Assembly: GCA_003963075.1 (NCBI GenBank)
Contig: RXJV01000036.1
Coordinates: 1-64,000, forward strand
Source: Burkholderiales bacterium
GTDB taxonomy: Bacteria > Pseudomonadota > Gammaproteobacteria > Burkholderiales > Burkholderiaceae_C
DNA: 64,000 nucleotides
Reading direction: 5' to 3'
Of the stretch, positions 42,514 to 54,075 are shown piece by piece. A program made the translations under genes and the position numbers. Position 1 is the first letter of the stretch; the number at the start of each line of letters is the position of its first letter. The notes under the pieces were generated by a model, which was not told the origin of the DNA, made no database searches, and worked only from the letters and a program-made list of their open reading frames with translations.

Positions 42514-43785
42514 ATGCCCAACCTGTCGTTTGTTTCGCCCACGCGCAACAGCCCGTGGGGAACCTATCTGTCGCAGATCGACGCGGTCGAGCCCTACCTC
42601 GGCCATCTGGCCCGCTGGGTCGAGACGCTGCGCCGCCCCAAGCGCGCGCTGATCGTGGACATCCCGATCGAGCTGGACAACGGCACCATCGCCCACTTCG
42701 AGGGCTACCGTGTCCAGCACAGCCTGACCCGCGGCCCGGGCAAGGGCGGTGTCCGCTACCACCCGGACGTGACGCTGGAAGAGGTGATGGCCCTGTCGGC
42801 CTGGATGACCATCAAGAACGCCGCGGTCAACCTGCCCTATGGCGGCGCCAAGGGCGGCATCCGCCTGGACCCCAGCGTGCTGTCGATGAAGGAGCTGGAG
42901 AAAGTTACGCGCCGGTACACCAGTGAGATCGGCATCATCATCGGCCCGACCCAGGACATCCCGGCGCCCGACGTCAACACCAACGGCCAGATCATGGCCT
43001 GGATGATGGACACCTACTCGATGAACGTCGGCGCCACCGCAACCGGCGTCGTCACCGGCAAGCCCATCCCGCTGGGCGGCTCGCTGGGCCGCGTGGCCGC
43101 CACCGGCCGGGGCGTCTTCGTGGTCGGCCGCGAGGCCATGCGCCGCCTCAACATCGACATGGACGGCGCCCGCGTCGCGGTGCAGGGCTTCGGCAATGTC
43201 GGCTCCATCGCGGCCAAGCTGTTCGCGGCGAATGGCGCCAAGATCGTCGCGGTGCAGGACCACACCGGCACCATCCTGAACGAGAACGGCTTCGACATGG
43301 CCAGCCTGCTGGACCATGTCGCCAAGACCCGTGGCGTGGCCGGCTTCAAGGGCGCCGATGCGATCGACAACGAGAACTTCTGGGACGTGAAGAGCGATGT
43401 GCTGATCCCGGCCGCGCTGGAAGGCCAGATCACCGCCGAGCGCGCCAAGCGCATCCACACCCGCCTGGTGCTCGAAGGCGCCAACGGCCCGACCACGCCC
43501 GACGGCGAGGACGTGCTGACCGACCGCGGCATCGTCGTCGTGCCCGATGTGATCGCCAATGCCGGCGGCGTGACCGTGTCCTACTTCGAGTGGGTGCAGG
43601 ACTTCTCGTCCTTCTTCTGGACCGAGGACGAGATCAATGTGCGCCTGGACAAGATCATGATCGGCGCCTTCAAGCACATCTGGGAAACCGGCGAGCAGCA
43701 CAAGATCGCGCTGCGCACCGCCGCCTTCACCGTGGCCTGCACCCGCGTGCTGGAGGCCCGCGAGGAACGGGGCCTCTATCCCTGA
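42514..43785 (+). CDS. gdhA: Glu/Leu/Phe/Val dehydrogenase (glutamate dehydrogenase)
   Basis: [68 protein letters not shown]. Confidence 0.93.
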   Translation: MPNLSFVSPTRNSPWGTYLSQIDAVEPYLGHLARWVETLRRPKRALIVDIPIELDNGTIAHFEGYRVQHSLTRGPGKGGVRYHPDVTLEEVMALSAWMTIKNAAVNLPYGGAKGGIRLDPSVLSMKELEKVTRRYTSEIGIIIGPTQDIPAPDVNTNGQIMAWMMDTYSMNVGATATGVVTGKPIPLGGSLGRVAATGRGVFVVGREAMRRLNIDMDGARVAVQGFGNVGSIAAKLFAANGAKIVAVQDHTGTILNENGFDMASLLDHVAKTRGVAGFKGADAIDNENFWDVKSDVLIPAALEGQITAERAKRIHTRLVLEGANGPTTPDGEDVLTDRGIVVVPDVIANAGGVTVSYFEWVQDFSSFFWTEDEINVRLDKIMIGAFKHIWETGEQHKIALRTAAFTVACTRVLEAREERGLYP

Positions 43786-43806
43786 GCCGACCCCGGCGCC
43801 CTGCTC

Positions 43807-43831
43807 AAAGCCCGCCTCGCGCGGGCTTTTT
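43807..43831 (+). terminator. Rho-independent terminator
   Basis: aaagcccgcctcgcgcgggcttttt hairpin and T run 20 nt after the gdh stop. Confidence 0.85.
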
Positions 43832-43878
43832 CATCGGCGGCTCGGCGCTCGGCCCGAACCGCGCCTGAAGGACGGCAT

Positions 43879-44322
43879 TCAGCCCATCAGCACCGCGCCG
43901 GTGCTGTCCAGCACCCGCAGCGTCACCGGCACGGCCGGCGCCACGCTCTGCGTGACGGTGCAGTAATCCTCAAAGGTGTCCAGCACGCGGGCGAGGTGGG
44001 CCAGCTCGGCCGCCGGCCGGCCCAGGTGCAGGTCCACGCTCAGACCCAGCACGCGCATCCGGTTGCGCTCGTTGCGGCCCACCGTGGCCTTGACCTCGGC
44101 GTGCAGGGGTGCGGGATCGTCCTTGTACTTCTGGCAGGCAAACAGCAGCGAAGCGCTCAGGCAGTTGCCCACGGCCGAAGCCAGCAACTGCACCGGATCC
44201 GGCCCCTGGCCGCTGCCCAGCGGCGGCGGCTCATCGGCCAGCAGCACGGGCAGCTCCGGGGAATAGCGGTGATCGAACTGATAGCCCTGGCGCTGGGTCA
44301 GGGTGACGCTGGGTTGGTCCAT
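43879..44322 (-). CDS. OsmC family protein
   Basis: PDPVQLLASAVGNCLSASLLFACQKYKDDPAPLHAEVKATVGRNERNRMRVLGLSVDLHLG. Start trimmed. Confidence 0.88.
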   Translation of the reverse strand: MDQPSVTLTQRQGYQFDHRYSPELPVLLADEPPPLGSGQGPDPVQLLASAVGNCLSASLLFACQKYKDDPAPLHAEVKATVGRNERNRMRVLGLSVDLHLGRPAAELAHLARVLDTFEDYCTVTQSVAPAVPVTLRVLDSTGAVLMG

Positions 44323-44583
44323 GGAGGGGTCCTGGTGGTGAGAGGCGGTTGATAACAAAGTGTCGAACAGGAGTTCACTCCCGGACCGCGCGACGCCGAC
44401 AACTGTTCCGGCGGCTCAGCCTGCCGCATGCGGCGTTGCTGCCATGGTGGCGCAGAGTCCATGCCGGCATGGGGACCAGCACGATGCCACAACAGATGCC
44501 GGATCGACGGCTGCTGTTGAATCTCTCAGCCAGACCCTTTCGATCAGGCCTTTGCCGTTGTGGGGGAGCCCATGCAGGAAGGG

Positions 44584-45120
44584 TCAGGCGTCATCTCGCG
44601 GCAGGGCGTACACCCGTTCCGTGCACGCCTCGCCTCGAAAGACGACTTCTCGACTTTCGACGCACGCAAAGCCAAGGCGCTCCAGCAGACGGATGCTGGG
44701 CAGGTTGCGCGCGTCGGTGATGCCCAAGACGCGAGTGACGCCGGTGGCTGCGAAAAGGAGTTGAAGTGCCTCGCGTACCGCCAGGGCTGCGATGCCGCGA
44801 CGTTGCGCCGACGGCTGGAGCGTGAACCCGACTTCGCCGGTCGTCCCATCGTCGGAGAGGTACAAGCCAATGTCGCCGACGAGCACGTCGGAGTCCGGCT
44901 CGGCGATTCCGAGTTGCACCCACTGGCCCACAGCAAACAGTGGCGCTCGACTCATTTCGTCCAGAAACTCAAGCGCCTCGGCTTCGGACATGGGCGACCA
45001 GCCCTGATAGCGGCCAAGCTCCGGGATTGCGCGATAGATCTGGAAAGCCCGGTGATCGCGCAACTGAAGTCGCCGCAGGCGGCCACCATGGAACTCTCGT
45101 GGCAACAGCGTCTCGTGCAT
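44584..45120 (-). CDS. GNAT family N-acetyltransferase
   Basis: GDIGLYLSDDGTTGEVGFTLQPSAQRRGIAALAVREALQLLFAATGVTRVLGITDARNLPSIRLLERLGF. Confidence 0.93.
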   Translation of the reverse strand: MHETLLPREFHGGRLRRLQLRDHRAFQIYRAIPELGRYQGWSPMSEAEALEFLDEMSRAPLFAVGQWVQLGIAEPDSDVLVGDIGLYLSDDGTTGEVGFTLQPSAQRRGIAALAVREALQLLFAATGVTRVLGITDARNLPSIRLLERLGFACVESREVVFRGEACTERVYALPRDDA

Positions 45121-45239
45121 GACGGCTAAAGACTGAGAGGGACGTCCACGTCCCGAACCCGCCGCGTTGCGGCCAACGGCAGGCAGTTGCCACGATGGGA
45201 CCTGAGGTTTCTCATCAGCTCATTCGGAAGGGGAAGTGC

Positions 45240-45450
45240 ATGACGATTCTGACCGTGCGCATCGACCTCGCCACGAATGGTTCGCGGTTCGCAGGGCCGG
45301 GTGCGGCGTCACGCTGAGACCCGTTCGACGCTCCGTTCGCCGGTTCCTCAAGCGTTCGCAGCAGCCAGCGTCGACCCAAACACCGGTGCGCCGTGCTGCA
45401 GCGCCGGCACGAGGCAGGGCGCTGGCGCTGGCACGGAAGCTGCAACGCCC
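45240..45450 (+). pseudogene. Possible degraded N-terminal fragment of an IS110-family transposase
   Basis: MTILTVRIDLAtN..FAVR (cf. IS110 N-terminus IGIDLAKNVFAVHG), and shifted-frame traces of RPVRRSVRRFL and cggaagctgcaa (ARKLQ-like). Needs at least two frameshifts. Confidence 0.35.
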
Positions 45451-45492
45451 GCTGCAGTCAGTTGTCTCCTCCATCCACCCGGATGGCTTCAC

Positions 45493-45525
45493 GCCCCGAG
45501 CTGGTTCAGCTTCGGGGCTTTTTTT
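45493..45525 (+). terminator. Terminator-like hairpin
   Basis: gccccga-gctg-gtt-cagcttcggggc followed by ttttttt; one bulge. Confidence 0.65.
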
Positions 45526-45561
45526 GTGCGCGCGCCCCGCGACGGGGCACCGGGCCTGCCG

Positions 45562-46215
45562 TCACGCCGGGCGGGCGTCGGGGGTCATCAGCGCCAGCAG
45601 CAGGTCGCGGTGGGCCGAGCGCAGCCTCGCGTCGCCGAGGGCCAGGCCCGGGGGCAGCACCGTCTGCATCAGCAGGCCCTGCACCGCGGGGGCCAGCACC
45701 AGCCAGGGCTCGCGGGCCAGCAGCGGCGGCCGGCCGTCGCGCCCCGCCGGCAGGCCCTGGGCCAGCAGCGCACCGAGCGCTTCCACATAAGGCTGCACCA
45801 CCTGGCCATGCCACTGCGCCACCAGCGCGGGCACGCGCTCGCTCTCGGCCACCAGCAGGCGCAGGCCGGCGCGCAGACCGGGCTCGGCGAAGTGGTCGTA
45901 GAGCGCGTCGAGCAGCCAGTCCACCCACTGCGCCGGCTCCCAGGGCTGGGGCGGCGGCACCAGCGCGGGCGGCGCCAGCAGGCGCGACAGCAGCGCCTCG
46001 AAGACCTCGTCCTTGCTCGCGAAGTGCGCATACAGCCCACCCTTGGACAGGCCGGCCGCGGCGGCGATGTCGTCCATCCGTGCGGCGGCATAGCCCCGCT
46101 CGCAGAACACGGCCAGCGCGGCGTCCAGGATCTGGCGCGTGCGCACCTGCGGTGGCAGGCGCAGGCGCACCGGCGGGCGCCGCCCGGATGCGGCCGACCT
46201 TGTCTCCATGTGCAT
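45562..46215 (-). CDS. TetR family transcriptional regulator
   Basis: [51 protein letters not shown]. Confidence 0.95.
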   Translation of the reverse strand: MHMETRSAASGRRPPVRLRLPPQVRTRQILDAALAVFCERGYAAARMDDIAAAAGLSKGGLYAHFASKDEVFEALLSRLLAPPALVPPPQPWEPAQWVDWLLDALYDHFAEPGLRAGLRLLVAESERVPALVAQWHGQVVQPYVEALGALLAQGLPAGRDGRPPLLAREPWLVLAPAVQGLLMQTVLPPGLALGDARLRSAHRDLLLALMTPDARPA

Positions 46216-46239
46216 GTCTCCTTGATGACCGGCAGTAGA

Positions 46240-46259
46240 TACCGACTCGCGAGTCGCTA
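46240..46259. promoter_or_regulatory. Candidate TetR operator palindrome between tetR and phaC
   Basis: taccgactcg|cgagtcgcta: 14-bp perfect palindrome core (46243-46256), 9/10 half-site identity over 20 bp, in the divergent intergenic region. Confidence 0.6.
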
Positions 46260-46347
46260 GCTTGATCTGGCGCAAGCCCCGCCGCCGACCGCCTGCCTAC
46301 AGTGGCCGCGCCGCCCCACCGCCGGGGCCGGTAGCCCTGGAGGACCC

Positions 46348-48090
46348 ATGACAGACACCGCCGCCACCGCGTCGCCCACCGAGCGTCTGGACGACCTCGT
46401 GCACGCCAGCCTCGCCCGCAGCACGCGGGCGCTGTCGGTCGTGTCGCCCGGCCTCGCGCTGGCCGACTGGGCCCTGCATCTGGCGTTGTCGCCGGGCCGC
46501 TGCATGGAACTCGGCACCCTGGCCCTGCAGATGGCCCGCGCCTGGGCCGAGCATGCCGCCGCCAGCACCCGAGCGGCGCTGCCGCTGCTTGGCGGCGCGC
46601 CGCCCGAGCCGGTGCAGCCGGACCGGCGCTTTGCCGCCGCCGCATGGCAGCGCTGGCCGTTCAATGTCTGGCAGCAGGCCTTTGTGCTGCAGGAGCGCTG
46701 GTGGGCCGAAGCGACCGGCCCGACCTGGGGCGTCGAGAAGCATCACAGCGATCTCGTCGGCTTCTGGGCGCGGCAGTGGCTGGACGTGACCTCGCCGGCC
46801 AACCTGCCGGCCACCAACCCGCTGGTGCTGGAACGGGCAGCCCAGGAGGGCGGCGCCAACTTCCTGCGCGGCGTCCAGGACTGGGCTGACGACCTGCGCC
46901 GCGCGAACCGAGGCGAGCCGCCGGCCGGTACCGAGGCCTTCCAGGTCGGCCGCAACCTCGCCACCACGCCAGGCAAGGTCGTGTGGCGCAACGCGCTGAT
47001 GGAGCTGATCCAGTACGCGCCGCAGACCGCCACCGTGCAGGCCGAGCCGGTGCTGATCGTGCCGGCCTGGATCATGAAGTACTACATCCTCGACCTCGCC
47101 CCGGGCGGCTCGCTGGTCGAGCACCTGGTGCAGCAGGGCCACACGGTGTTCGCGATCTCCTGGAAGAACCCCGGCGAGGCCGAGCGCGACCTGGGCATGG
47201 ACGACTACCTGCAGCGCGGCATCGCCGAGGCGCTGCAGGCCATTGCCGCCATCGTGCCGCGCCAGAAGGTGCACGGCGTGGGCTACTGCCTGGGCGGCAC
47301 GCTGCTGACGATTGCCGCGGCCGCGCTGGCCCGTGACGGCGACGCGCGCCTCGCGTCGCTGACGCTGTTCGCGGCGCAGACCGACTTCAGCGACCCCGGC
47401 GAGCTGGGCCTGTTCATCGACGAAAGCCAGCTCAGCCTGCTGGAGGCGCAGATGAAGCAGACCGGCTATCTGCGCGCCGACCAGATGGCCGGCGCCTTCC
47501 AGATGCTGCGCTCCTACGACCTGCTGTGGTCGCGCCTGGTGCAGGACTACCTGCTGGGCGACCGCGCCCCGCTGAACGCGCTGATGGCCTGGAACGCCGA
47601 CGCCACCCGCATGCCCGCGCGCATGCACGGCGACTACCTGCGCCAGCTCTTCCTGCGCAACGACCTGGCCGAGGGCCGCTACCGCGCCCAGGGCCGGCCG
47701 GTCGCGCTGAGCGACCTGCAGCTGCCGGTCTACCTCGTCGGCACCGAGACCGACCATGTCGCGCCCTGGCGCTCGGTCTACAAGCTGCACCACCTCTGCC
47801 CGGCCGAGATCCGCTTCGTGCTGACCAGCGGCGGCCACAACGCCGGCGTCGTCAACCCGCCGGGCGAGGGCCACCGGCACTACCGCGCCGCCACCGCCGC
47901 GCCGGGCCAGGGCTATGTCGCGCCGGACGACTGGCTGGCCGCCACGCCCACCACCGAGGGCTCGTGGTGGCCCGACTGGTGCCGCTGGCTGGCCGCGCGC
48001 AGCGGCCCGCGCGTGAAGCCGCCGCGCCTGGGCGCAAAGGCCGCGCCCGTGCTGGGCGATGCGCCCGGCTCCTACGTGATGGAGCATTGA
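46348..48090 (+). CDS. phaC: Poly(3-hydroxyalkanoate) synthase (PhaC family)
   Basis: Lipase-like box GYCLGGTLL with Cys; PAWIMKYYILDLAPGGSLVEHLVQQGHTVFAISWKNPGE; VLTSGGHNAGVVNPPG; ~580 aa. Confidence 0.92.
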   Translation: MTDTAATASPTERLDDLVHASLARSTRALSVVSPGLALADWALHLALSPGRCMELGTLALQMARAWAEHAAASTRAALPLLGGAPPEPVQPDRRFAAAAWQRWPFNVWQQAFVLQERWWAEATGPTWGVEKHHSDLVGFWARQWLDVTSPANLPATNPLVLERAAQEGGANFLRGVQDWADDLRRANRGEPPAGTEAFQVGRNLATTPGKVVWRNALMELIQYAPQTATVQAEPVLIVPAWIMKYYILDLAPGGSLVEHLVQQGHTVFAISWKNPGEAERDLGMDDYLQRGIAEALQAIAAIVPRQKVHGVGYCLGGTLLTIAAAALARDGDARLASLTLFAAQTDFSDPGELGLFIDESQLSLLEAQMKQTGYLRADQMAGAFQMLRSYDLLWSRLVQDYLLGDRAPLNALMAWNADATRMPARMHGDYLRQLFLRNDLAEGRYRAQGRPVALSDLQLPVYLVGTETDHVAPWRSVYKLHHLCPAEIRFVLTSGGHNAGVVNPPGEGHRHYRAATAAPGQGYVAPDDWLAATPTTEGSWWPDWCRWLAARSGPRVKPPRLGAKAAPVLGDAPGSYVMEH

Positions 48091-48091
48091 C

Positions 48092-48859
48092 ATGGCCGGT
48101 GAACTGCAAGGCCGCCGCGGCCTCATCGTCGGCATCGCGAACGACCAGAGCATCGCCTGGGGCTGTGCCCAGGCCTGCCGCGCCGCCGGCGCCGAACTGG
48201 CGCTGACCTGGCTCAACGACAAGGCCCGGCCGCATGTGGAGCCGCTGGCCGCGCAGCTGGGCGCCACGCTGCGCCTGCCGCTGGACGTGGAGCAGCCCGG
48301 CCAGCTGGAGGCCGTGTTCGAGGCCATCGCGCGCCAGTGGGGCGGGCTGGACTTTCTCGTCCACTCCATCGCCTTCGCGCCCAAGGCCGACCTGATGGGC
48401 CGCGTCGTCGACACCAGCGCCGCCGGCTTCGCCCGCGCGATGGACATCTCCTGCCACTCCTTGCTGCGCATGGCGCGGCTGGCCGAGCCGCTGATGACGC
48501 AGGGTGGCAGCCTGGTCACCATGAGCTACCTCGGCGCCGAGGAGGTGGTGCCCAGCTACGGCCTGATGGGCCCGGTGAAGGCCGCGCTGGAGTCCAGCGT
48601 GCGCTACCTCGCGGCCGAGCTGGGCCCGCGCGGCATCAGCGTCAACGCGGTGTCGCCTGGGCCGGTGGCCACCCGCGCGGCCTCGGGCCTGCCGCATTTC
48701 GACGAACTGCTGCAGCGCTCCCGCGAGCGCGCGCCGCTGCGCCGGCTGGTGGACATCGCCGAGGTCGGCGCGCTGTGCCGCCATCTCGTCAGCCCGCTCG
48801 GACGGGCTCTGACGGGCAATGTGCTCTATGTCGACGGCGGCCTGCACATCCTGGGATGA
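48092..48859 (+). CDS. fabI: Enoyl-[acyl-carrier-protein] reductase (FabI type)
   Basis: LQGRRGLIVGIANDQSIAWGCAQACRAAGAELALTW; MSYLGAEEVVPSYGLMGPVKAALESSVRYLAAELGPRGISVNAVSPGPV (FabI Y-x6-K arrangement). Confidence 0.88.
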   Translation: MAGELQGRRGLIVGIANDQSIAWGCAQACRAAGAELALTWLNDKARPHVEPLAAQLGATLRLPLDVEQPGQLEAVFEAIARQWGGLDFLVHSIAFAPKADLMGRVVDTSAAGFARAMDISCHSLLRMARLAEPLMTQGGSLVTMSYLGAEEVVPSYGLMGPVKAALESSVRYLAAELGPRGISVNAVSPGPVATRAASGLPHFDELLQRSRERAPLRRLVDIAEVGALCRHLVSPLGRALTGNVLYVDGGLHILG

Positions 48860-48863
48860 AGCG

Positions 48864-50258
48864 ATGCGATTGACTGTTCCTGCCGCCGGCCTGGCGGTGC
48901 TGCTGGCGGCCTGTGCGCCGCTGGCTCCTCAGCCTGCGCCCGACGCGGGCCTGCCACCGCGTTTTGCCGGTGACGCGGCGCTAGCCGGCGTCGGCACGCC
49001 CGCCTGGCGCGACTACTTCAGCGACCCGGCCCTGCAAGCCCAGATCGAGCAGGCCCTCGCCCACAACCGCGACCGCGCGCTTGCCCTGGCCCGGCTGGAC
49101 GAGGCCCGGGCCCTGGCCGGCCTGCAGGCCAGCCAGCGGGCACCGCAGATCGCGCTGGACGCCCAGGGCCAGCGCGGCCGGGTGCCGGGGGATCTCAACC
49201 TGACGCGCCGGCCGCTGCTTGGCGACCAGTTCCAGCTCGGCCTGGGCCTGGCGAGCTGGGAGCTGGACCTGTGGGGCCGCCTGGCCAGCCTCGACACCGC
49301 CGCCCGCCAGGCCTGGCTGGCCAGCGAGGCCGCCGCGCAGGCCGTCACGCTCGCCCTGGTCCACCAGGTCGCGCAAACCTGGCTGCAGCTCGCCGAGCTG
49401 GACGAGCGCCTGCGCCTGGCGCGGCGCGCGCTGGACAGCCGCGAGGAGACGCTGCGCATCTTCAGGCGCCGGGTCGAGCTGGGCGCCACCTCGCGACTGG
49501 CGCTGACCCAGGTGCAGTTGCTGCAGACGCAGGCCGCGGCCCTGGTGTCGCAGCTGCAGCAGCAACGCGAAGCGCAATGGCAGGCGCTGACGCTGCTGAC
49601 CGGCGGCGCGCCCGCCACCGGCGAACCTCGCCTCACGGCGCTGGCGCCGCTGCGCGCCGGCCTGCCCGCCGAGCTGCTGCGCCAGCGGCCCGACCTTGTC
49701 GCCGCCGAACACCAGCTGCGCGCGGCCGACGCCAATGTGCAGGCGGCCAGCGCCGCCTACCTGCCGCGCATCAGCCTGACGGCCGCGTTCGGCAGCGCCA
49801 GCGCCGAGCTGTCCGGCCTGCTGAAGACCAGCAGCAAGGCCTGGAGCCTGACGCCCGACCTGGCGCTGCCGCTGCTGGACGGCGGCCGCCGCGAGCAGGC
49901 CCTGGCCGTGCAGCAGGCCCGCCGCCAGCAGGCGCTGCTGGCCTACGAGCGCGCCGTGCAGGGCGCGCTGCGCGACGTCAACGATGCGCTGTCGGCGCGC
50001 CAGCGCTATGCCGAGCAGCTGGACATCGCCGGCCAGACCCTGGCCGCCCAGGGCGAGCGCGCCCGCCTTGCGCAGCGCCGCTACGACACCGGTGCCGCCG
50101 CCTTCCTCGAAGTGCTGGACGCCCAGCGCGACCTGCTCGCCGCCGAGCAGCAGCAGGTCCAGGCCCGGCGCGCGCTGCTGGCCAGCCAGGCCAGCCTCTA
50201 TGCCGCCCTCGGGGGCGGTGACCTCACGACCCCAGACCCCCAGGGAGCCCGCCCATGA
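48864..50258 (+). CDS. Outer-membrane efflux lipoprotein (NodT/TolC type)
   Basis: Lipobox VLLAACAPL; outer-membrane factor repeats [47 protein letters not shown]. Start trimmed. Confidence 0.9.
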   Translation: MRLTVPAAGLAVLLAACAPLAPQPAPDAGLPPRFAGDAALAGVGTPAWRDYFSDPALQAQIEQALAHNRDRALALARLDEARALAGLQASQRAPQIALDAQGQRGRVPGDLNLTRRPLLGDQFQLGLGLASWELDLWGRLASLDTAARQAWLASEAAAQAVTLALVHQVAQTWLQLAELDERLRLARRALDSREETLRIFRRRVELGATSRLALTQVQLLQTQAAALVSQLQQQREAQWQALTLLTGGAPATGEPRLTALAPLRAGLPAELLRQRPDLVAAEHQLRAADANVQAASAAYLPRISLTAAFGSASAELSGLLKTSSKAWSLTPDLALPLLDGGRREQALAVQQARRQQALLAYERAVQGALRDVNDALSARQRYAEQLDIAGQTLAAQGERARLAQRRYDTGAAAFLEVLDAQRDLLAAEQQQVQARRALLASQASLYAALGGGDLTTPDPQGARP

Positions 50259-51328
50259 CCGCCCCGTTGCTGAAGAAGACCCTGCTGCCCGCCGCGCTGG
50301 GCCTGGCCGTGCTGGCCCTGGCCGGCTGGGGTTGGACAAGGCTGCGCCCGCAGGGCCCGGGCGAGGCCTTCGTGCAGGGCAACGGCCGCATCGAGGCCAC
50401 CGAGATCGACATCGCCACCAAGCTGCCCGGGCGGCTGCGCGATGTGCTGGTAGGCGAGGGCGACATCGTTCAGACCAACCAGCCCCTGGCCCATCTGCAG
50501 GTGCAGAGCCTGGAGGCCCAGTACGCCGAGGCCCAGGCGCGGCTGCGCCAGGCCGAGTCCGGCGTGGACAGCGCGCGGGCCCAGGTGGCCGTGCGCGAAA
50601 GCGACCGCCGCGCGGCCCAGGCCGTCGTGGCCCAGCGCGAGGCCGAGCTGGATGCCGCGCGCCGCCGCCTCGCACGCTCGCAAGCCCTGGCGCAGGAGGG
50701 CGCCTCGTCCGAGCAGGAGCTGGACGATGACCGCGCCCGCGTGCGCAGCGTCGAGGCCGCGCTGGCCGCCGCCCAGGCCCAGGTCGCGGCGGCCACGGCC
50801 GCCGTCGAGGCCGCACGCACCCAGACCACCGGCATGCAGGCCACGGTCAAGGCTGGCGGCGCGACGGTGGACCGCGTCAAGGCCGACCTGGACGACGCCG
50901 TGCTGACCGCGCCGCGCGCCGGCCGCGTGCAGTACCGCATCGCCGAGGCCGGTGAGGTGCTGGGCGCCGGCGGCAAGGTGCTCAACCTGGTCGACCTCAG
51001 CGACGTCTACATGAGCTTCTTCGTGCCCGAGGCCGTGGCCGGCCGGCTGGCCCTGGGCAGCGAGGTGCGCCTGGTGCTGGACGCGGCGCCCGGCCTGGTC
51101 ATCCCGGCCAAGGTGTCATTCGTGGCCAGCACAGCGCAGTTCACGCCCAAGACGGTCGAGACCGCCAGCGAGCGCCAGAAGCTGATGTTCCGCGTGCGGG
51201 CCCAGATCGCGCCTGAGCTGCTGAAGAAGCATGCCGAGCAGGTCAAGACCGGGCTGCCCGGCGTGGCCTGGGTGCGGCTGGACGCACAGCAACCCTGGCC
51301 CGCCGCGCTGTCGAAGGTGGTCGACTGA
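50255..51328 (+). CDS. HlyD family membrane fusion protein
   Basis: [87 protein letters not shown]; overlaps preceding stop. Confidence 0.93.
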   Translation: MTAPLLKKTLLPAALGLAVLALAGWGWTRLRPQGPGEAFVQGNGRIEATEIDIATKLPGRLRDVLVGEGDIVQTNQPLAHLQVQSLEAQYAEAQARLRQAESGVDSARAQVAVRESDRRAAQAVVAQREAELDAARRRLARSQALAQEGASSEQELDDDRARVRSVEAALAAAQAQVAAATAAVEAARTQTTGMQATVKAGGATVDRVKADLDDAVLTAPRAGRVQYRIAEAGEVLGAGGKVLNLVDLSDVYMSFFVPEAVAGRLALGSEVRLVLDAAPGLVIPAKVSFVASTAQFTPKTVETASERQKLMFRVRAQIAPELLKKHAEQVKTGLPGVAWVRLDAQQPWPAALSKVVD

Positions 51329-54036
51329 TGACGCTGGCCCGCCTGCACGCCCTGAGCCTGCGCTACGGCCACACGCAGGCGCTGGCCGACGTGACGCTGG
51401 AGCTGCCGGCAGGCCGCATGCTGGGCCTGATCGGGCCCGACGGGGTCGGCAAGTCCAGCCTGCTGTCGCTGATCGCCGGCGCACGCGCGCTGCAGGACGG
51501 GCGGCTGGAGGTGCTGGGCGGCGACATGGCCTCGCGCCCGCACCGCGAGGCGGTCTGCCCGCGCATCGCCTACATGCCCCAGGGCCTGGGCCGCAACCTC
51601 TACCCCACGCTGTCGGTCGAGGAGAACCTGCAGTTCTTCGGCCGCCTGTTCGGCCACGGCGCGGCCGAGCGGCGCCGGCGCATCGACGAGCTCTGCCGCA
51701 GCACCGGCCTGCTGCCCTTCCTGGACCGGCCGGCCGGCAAGCTCTCGGGCGGCATGAAGCAGAAGCTGGGTCTGTGCTGCGCCCTCATCCACGACCCCGA
51801 CCTGCTCATCCTCGACGAGCCCACCACCGGCGTGGACCCGCTGTCGCGCGCGCAGTTCTGGCAGCTGATCGCGCGCATCCGCGCCCAGCGGCCGGGCATG
51901 AGCGTCATCGTCGCCACCGCCTACATGGAGGAGGCCGAGGCCTTCGACTGGCTCATCGCGATGGACGCCGGCCAGGTGCTCGCCACCGGCACGCCGGCCG
52001 AGCTGCGCGGCGGGCACGCGTCGCTGGAGCAGGCCTTCATCGCGCTGCTGCCCGAAGACAAGCGGCGCGGCCACCGCGAGGTCGTCGTACCGCCGCTGGC
52101 CGCGGAGGCCGACGCCCAGGTCGCCATCGAGGCGCGCGGGCTGACGATGCGCTTTGGCGACTTCACGGCGGTGGACCATGTCGACTTCCGCATCCGTCGC
52201 GGCGAGATCTTCGGCTTCCTCGGCTCCAACGGCTGCGGCAAGTCGACCACGATGAAGATGCTCACCGGCCTGCTCAGCGCCAGCGAAGGCCAGGCCTGGC
52301 TGTTCGGCCGCGAGGTGGACCCGCGCGACCTGCAGACCCGCCGCCGCGTCGGCTACATGACCCAGGCCTTCTCGCTCTACGGCGAGCTGAGCGTGCGCCA
52401 GAACCTGGTGCTGCACGCCCGGCTGTTCGAGGTGGCCGAGGCCGGGCTGGAGGCCCGCGTCGACGAGATGCTGCAGCGCTTCGACCTCGTCGCCGTGCAG
52501 CACAGCCTGCCCGAGGCCCTGCCGCTGGGCATCCGCCAGCGCCTCTCGCTCGCGGTGGCCATGGTGCACAGCCCCGAGCTGCTGATCCTGGACGAGCCGA
52601 CCTCGGGCGTGGACCCGGTGGCACGCGACATGTTCTGGCAACTGATGGTGGAGCTGGCGCGCCGCGACGGCGTGACCATCTTCATCTCCACCCACTTCAT
52701 GAACGAGGCGCTGCGCTGCGACCGCGTCTCGCTGATGCACGCCGGCCGCGTGCTGGTGAGCGACACGCCCGCCGCCATCCAGGCCTCGCGCGGCGCGGCC
52801 AGCCTGGAGCAGGCCTTCATCGCCTATCTGCAGGAGGCCGCCGGCGCCGGCGCGCCCGAGGCCGCAGCGCCCGCCGAAGTCCCGGCACCGGCCACTGCCC
52901 GGCCGGCGCGCCGCTTCAGCCTGGCACGCGCCTGGAGCTACAGCCTGCGCGAGGCGCTGGAGCTGCGCCGCGACCCGGTGCGCGCCACGCTGGCCCTGCT
53001 GGGCACGGCGCTGCTGATGCTGATCATGGGCTATGGCATCAGCCTGGACGTCGAGAACCTGCGCTTTGCCGTGCTCGACCAGGACCAGACCGGCCTCAGC
53101 CAGGGCTATGCGCAGCGCCTGGCCGGCTCGCGCTATTTCATCGAGCAGCCGCCGCTGCACGACCACGCCGAGCTGGACCGCCGCATGCGCGCCGGCGAGC
53201 TGGCGCTGGCGGTGGAGATCCCGCACGGCTTTGCGCGCGACGTGGCGCGCGGCCACCGGGCCGAGATCGGGCTGTGGGTGGACGGCGCCATGCCCTCGCG
53301 CGGCGAGACGGCGCGCGGCTACGCGCTGGCCATGCACCAGCTCTGGCTGGCCGAGATGGCCCGCGAGCGCCTGGGCGTGACGCTGGCCGGCCCCAGCACC
53401 GTGGAGCTGCGCTACCGCTACAACCCCGACGTGAAGAGCCTGCAGGCCATGGTGCCGGCCGTCATCCCGATGCTGCTGATGATGATCCCGGCCATGCTGA
53501 CGGCGCTGTCCGTGGTGCGCGAGAAGGAGCTGGGCTCCATCCTCAACCTCTACGTCACGCCGGTGCGGCGCAGCGAGTTCCTGCTCGGCAAGCAGCTGCC
53601 CTACGTCGCGCTGGCGATGCTGAACTTCTTCATGCTGGTGGCGCTGGCGGTGGGCTTCTTCGAGGTGCCGCTCAAGGGCAGCCTGGGCGCGCTCAGCCTG
53701 GCGGCGCTGCTCTACGTGACGGCGGCCACCGGCCTGGGGCTGCTGGCGTCCACCTTCACCCGCAGCCAGATCGCGGCGCTGTTCATCACCATGATCGGCA
53801 CCATCATTCCCTGCGTGCAGTTCGCGGGCCTGATCGACCCGGTGTCGTCGCTGGAGGGCACGGGCGCGCTGATCGGCCAGATCTACCCGGCCGCCCATTT
53901 CCTGACCATCAGCCGCGGCGTGTTCAACAAGGCGCTGGGCCTGCAGGACCTGTGGAGCAGCCTGTGGCCGCTCGGGGTGGCGGTGCCGGTGATTCTGGGG
54001 GCGGCGATGGGGCTGCTGAGGAAGCAGGAGACGTGA
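51328..54036 (+). CDS. ABC transporter with two ATP-binding domains fused to an ABC-2 permease (RbbA/YhiH-like)
   Basis: Two Walker A motifs ([22 protein letters not shown]), two LDEPTxGVDP motifs, C-terminal ABC-2 membrane region [31 protein letters not shown]. Confidence 0.93.
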   Translation: MTLARLHALSLRYGHTQALADVTLELPAGRMLGLIGPDGVGKSSLLSLIAGARALQDGRLEVLGGDMASRPHREAVCPRIAYMPQGLGRNLYPTLSVEENLQFFGRLFGHGAAERRRRIDELCRSTGLLPFLDRPAGKLSGGMKQKLGLCCALIHDPDLLILDEPTTGVDPLSRAQFWQLIARIRAQRPGMSVIVATAYMEEAEAFDWLIAMDAGQVLATGTPAELRGGHASLEQAFIALLPEDKRRGHREVVVPPLAAEADAQVAIEARGLTMRFGDFTAVDHVDFRIRRGEIFGFLGSNGCGKSTTMKMLTGLLSASEGQAWLFGREVDPRDLQTRRRVGYMTQAFSLYGELSVRQNLVLHARLFEVAEAGLEARVDEMLQRFDLVAVQHSLPEALPLGIRQRLSLAVAMVHSPELLILDEPTSGVDPVARDMFWQLMVELARRDGVTIFISTHFMNEALRCDRVSLMHAGRVLVSDTPAAIQASRGAASLEQAFIAYLQEAAGAGAPEAAAPAEVPAPATARPARRFSLARAWSYSLREALELRRDPVRATLALLGTALLMLIMGYGISLDVENLRFAVLDQDQTGLSQGYAQRLAGSRYFIEQPPLHDHAELDRRMRAGELALAVEIPHGFARDVARGHRAEIGLWVDGAMPSRGETARGYALAMHQLWLAEMARERLGVTLAGPSTVELRYRYNPDVKSLQAMVPAVIPMLLMMIPAMLTALSVVREKELGSILNLYVTPVRRSEFLLGKQLPYVALAMLNFFMLVALAVGFFEVPLKGSLGALSLAALLYVTAATGLGLLASTFTRSQIAALFITMIGTIIPCVQFAGLIDPVSSLEGTGALIGQIYPAAHFLTISRGVFNKALGLQDLWSSLWPLGVAVPVILGAAMGLLRKQET

Positions 54037-54075
54037 TGCCGCTTCGAGGCATGTGGTTTGCGGTCAGGCCCAGCG

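Noticed and set aside
51007-53898. 963-aa minus-strand ORF antisense to the ABC transporter
   Set aside because: Low-complexity H/Q/R/G/A composition typical of antisense frames in high-GC DNA; true coding is the + strand ABC gene.
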